Origin: [Leptolyngbya] sp. PCC 7376
Lineage (GTDB): Bacteria > Cyanobacteriota > Cyanobacteriia > Cyanobacteriales > MRBY01
Length of the DNA stretch: 64,000 nt
Direction: 5' to 3'
Assembly: GCF_000316605.1 (NCBI RefSeq)
Contig: NC_019683.1
Coordinates: 4,882,036-4,946,035 of the forward strand
Of the stretch, positions 63,755 through 64,000 are shown piece by piece; within the stretch, counting starts at the first letter, position 1; each line of letters opens with the position of its first letter. The notes below the pieces were generated by a model that searched no databases, was not told the DNA's origin, and saw nothing but the letters and a program-made list of their open reading frames with translations. The position numbers and the translations under genes were made by a program.

Positions 63755-64000
63755 TTAGGGACGGAAAATCGAGTCTGAGTTTGCCATAGATAGCGCCATA
63801 TAGAGCATATTTTGGCGTTCACGCTGGGGAAAACTCAAAGTATGAATCATATTATCTTGAGACCACATTACCGTCGCAAAAGCACTGGCACTTTGGGGTT
63901 GATCACTGTCGATCACATACCCTAAGACCCCATCCTTGAGAGTAATACGAATGCCTTGATTCTTGTGGCGCGCCAATTCGGACTGGGCTGGAGAGCTATT
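63755..64000 (-). CDS. Partial conserved hypothetical gene (5' end outside the window)
   Basis: 82 codons are visible and the frame is open to the window edge (NSSPAQSELARHKNQGIRIT); a TTG at 63976 might be a start but more coding sequence lies upstream. The C-terminal part LSFPQRERQNMLYMALSMAN is helical and charged. I do not recognise the family. It is tightly linked to the JAMM gene. Confidence 0.65.
   Translation of the reverse strand, partial: NSSPAQSELARHKNQGIRITLKDGVLGYVIDSDQPQSASAFATVMWSQDNMIHTLSFPQRERQNMLYMALSMANSDSIFRP

Overview
The window is chromosomal DNA of a cyanobacterium. The evidence is the very frequent HIP1 octamer GCGATCGC, the split ATP synthase operon (atp1-atpI-atpH-atpG-atpF-atpD-atpA-atpC, without beta and epsilon), and the genes psb29/thf1, cp12, nblS (hik33) and citramalate synthase. 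Gene content and style recall the Synechococcus PCC 7002 / Leptolyngbya PCC 7376 neighbourhood, but that placement is inference from memory. No prophage, CRISPR array or complete insertion sequence was seen. Most of the window is core genome with a few accessory patches.

Layout. 1-2451: 3'-truncated gyrA. 2619-4805: comEC-like gene with a degenerate C-terminal nuclease domain. 5502-8204: PAS-PAS-GAF-GGDEF-EAL protein. 8360-13972: a cobalamin-riboswitch locus with a TonB receptor, a calcineurin-type phosphoesterase, a binding lipoprotein and a permease, but no ATPase. 13969-17110: cimA, a small lipoprotein and psb29. 17478-23763: ATP synthase operon on the minus strand. 23935-26730: a putative micro-ORF, an aldo/keto reductase, two small unknown proteins and a GST. 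26854-28944: an EF-G paralogue. 29300-33944: a zinc-ribbon protein, trmJ-like methyltransferase, Hpt protein, beta-lactamase-fold protein and dnaN. 34332-35522: cp12, a DUF3177-like membrane protein and tRNA-Phe. 35744-40132: two histidine kinases, the first with a predicted DXCF cyanobacteriochrome GAF domain. 40206-46151: another micro-ORF, lysC, an RRM protein, rpiA, ruvA and dnaB. 46543-52779: a small membrane/coiled-coil protein, rnj, dapA, asd and divergent tig. 52795-52926: a 132-bp MITE-like element between tig and its terminator. 53052-57634: glycosyltransferase, MFS transporter, M48 peptidase and Hpt protein. 58174-61499: purD and nblS. 61523-64000: glycosyltransferase-like protein, CAP-domain protein, JAMM protease and a partial gene.

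How the genes fit together. The B12 locus looks like one riboswitch-controlled scavenging unit. lysC, asd and dapA supply the first steps of lysine/diaminopimelate synthesis. cp12 and rpiA belong to the Calvin and pentose phosphate cycles. Four multidomain or kinase signalling proteins and two stand-alone Hpt proteins occur without any receiver-domain gene, so their partners lie elsewhere. The most interesting items are the DXCF cyanobacteriochrome kinase with a duplicated GAF pair, the B12 locus with its embedded phosphoesterase and HIP1-palindrome terminator candidate, the MITE-like insertion behind tig, two Shine-Dalgarno-preceded hydrophobic micro-ORFs, and a 19-bp perfect inverted repeat that overlaps a stop codon.
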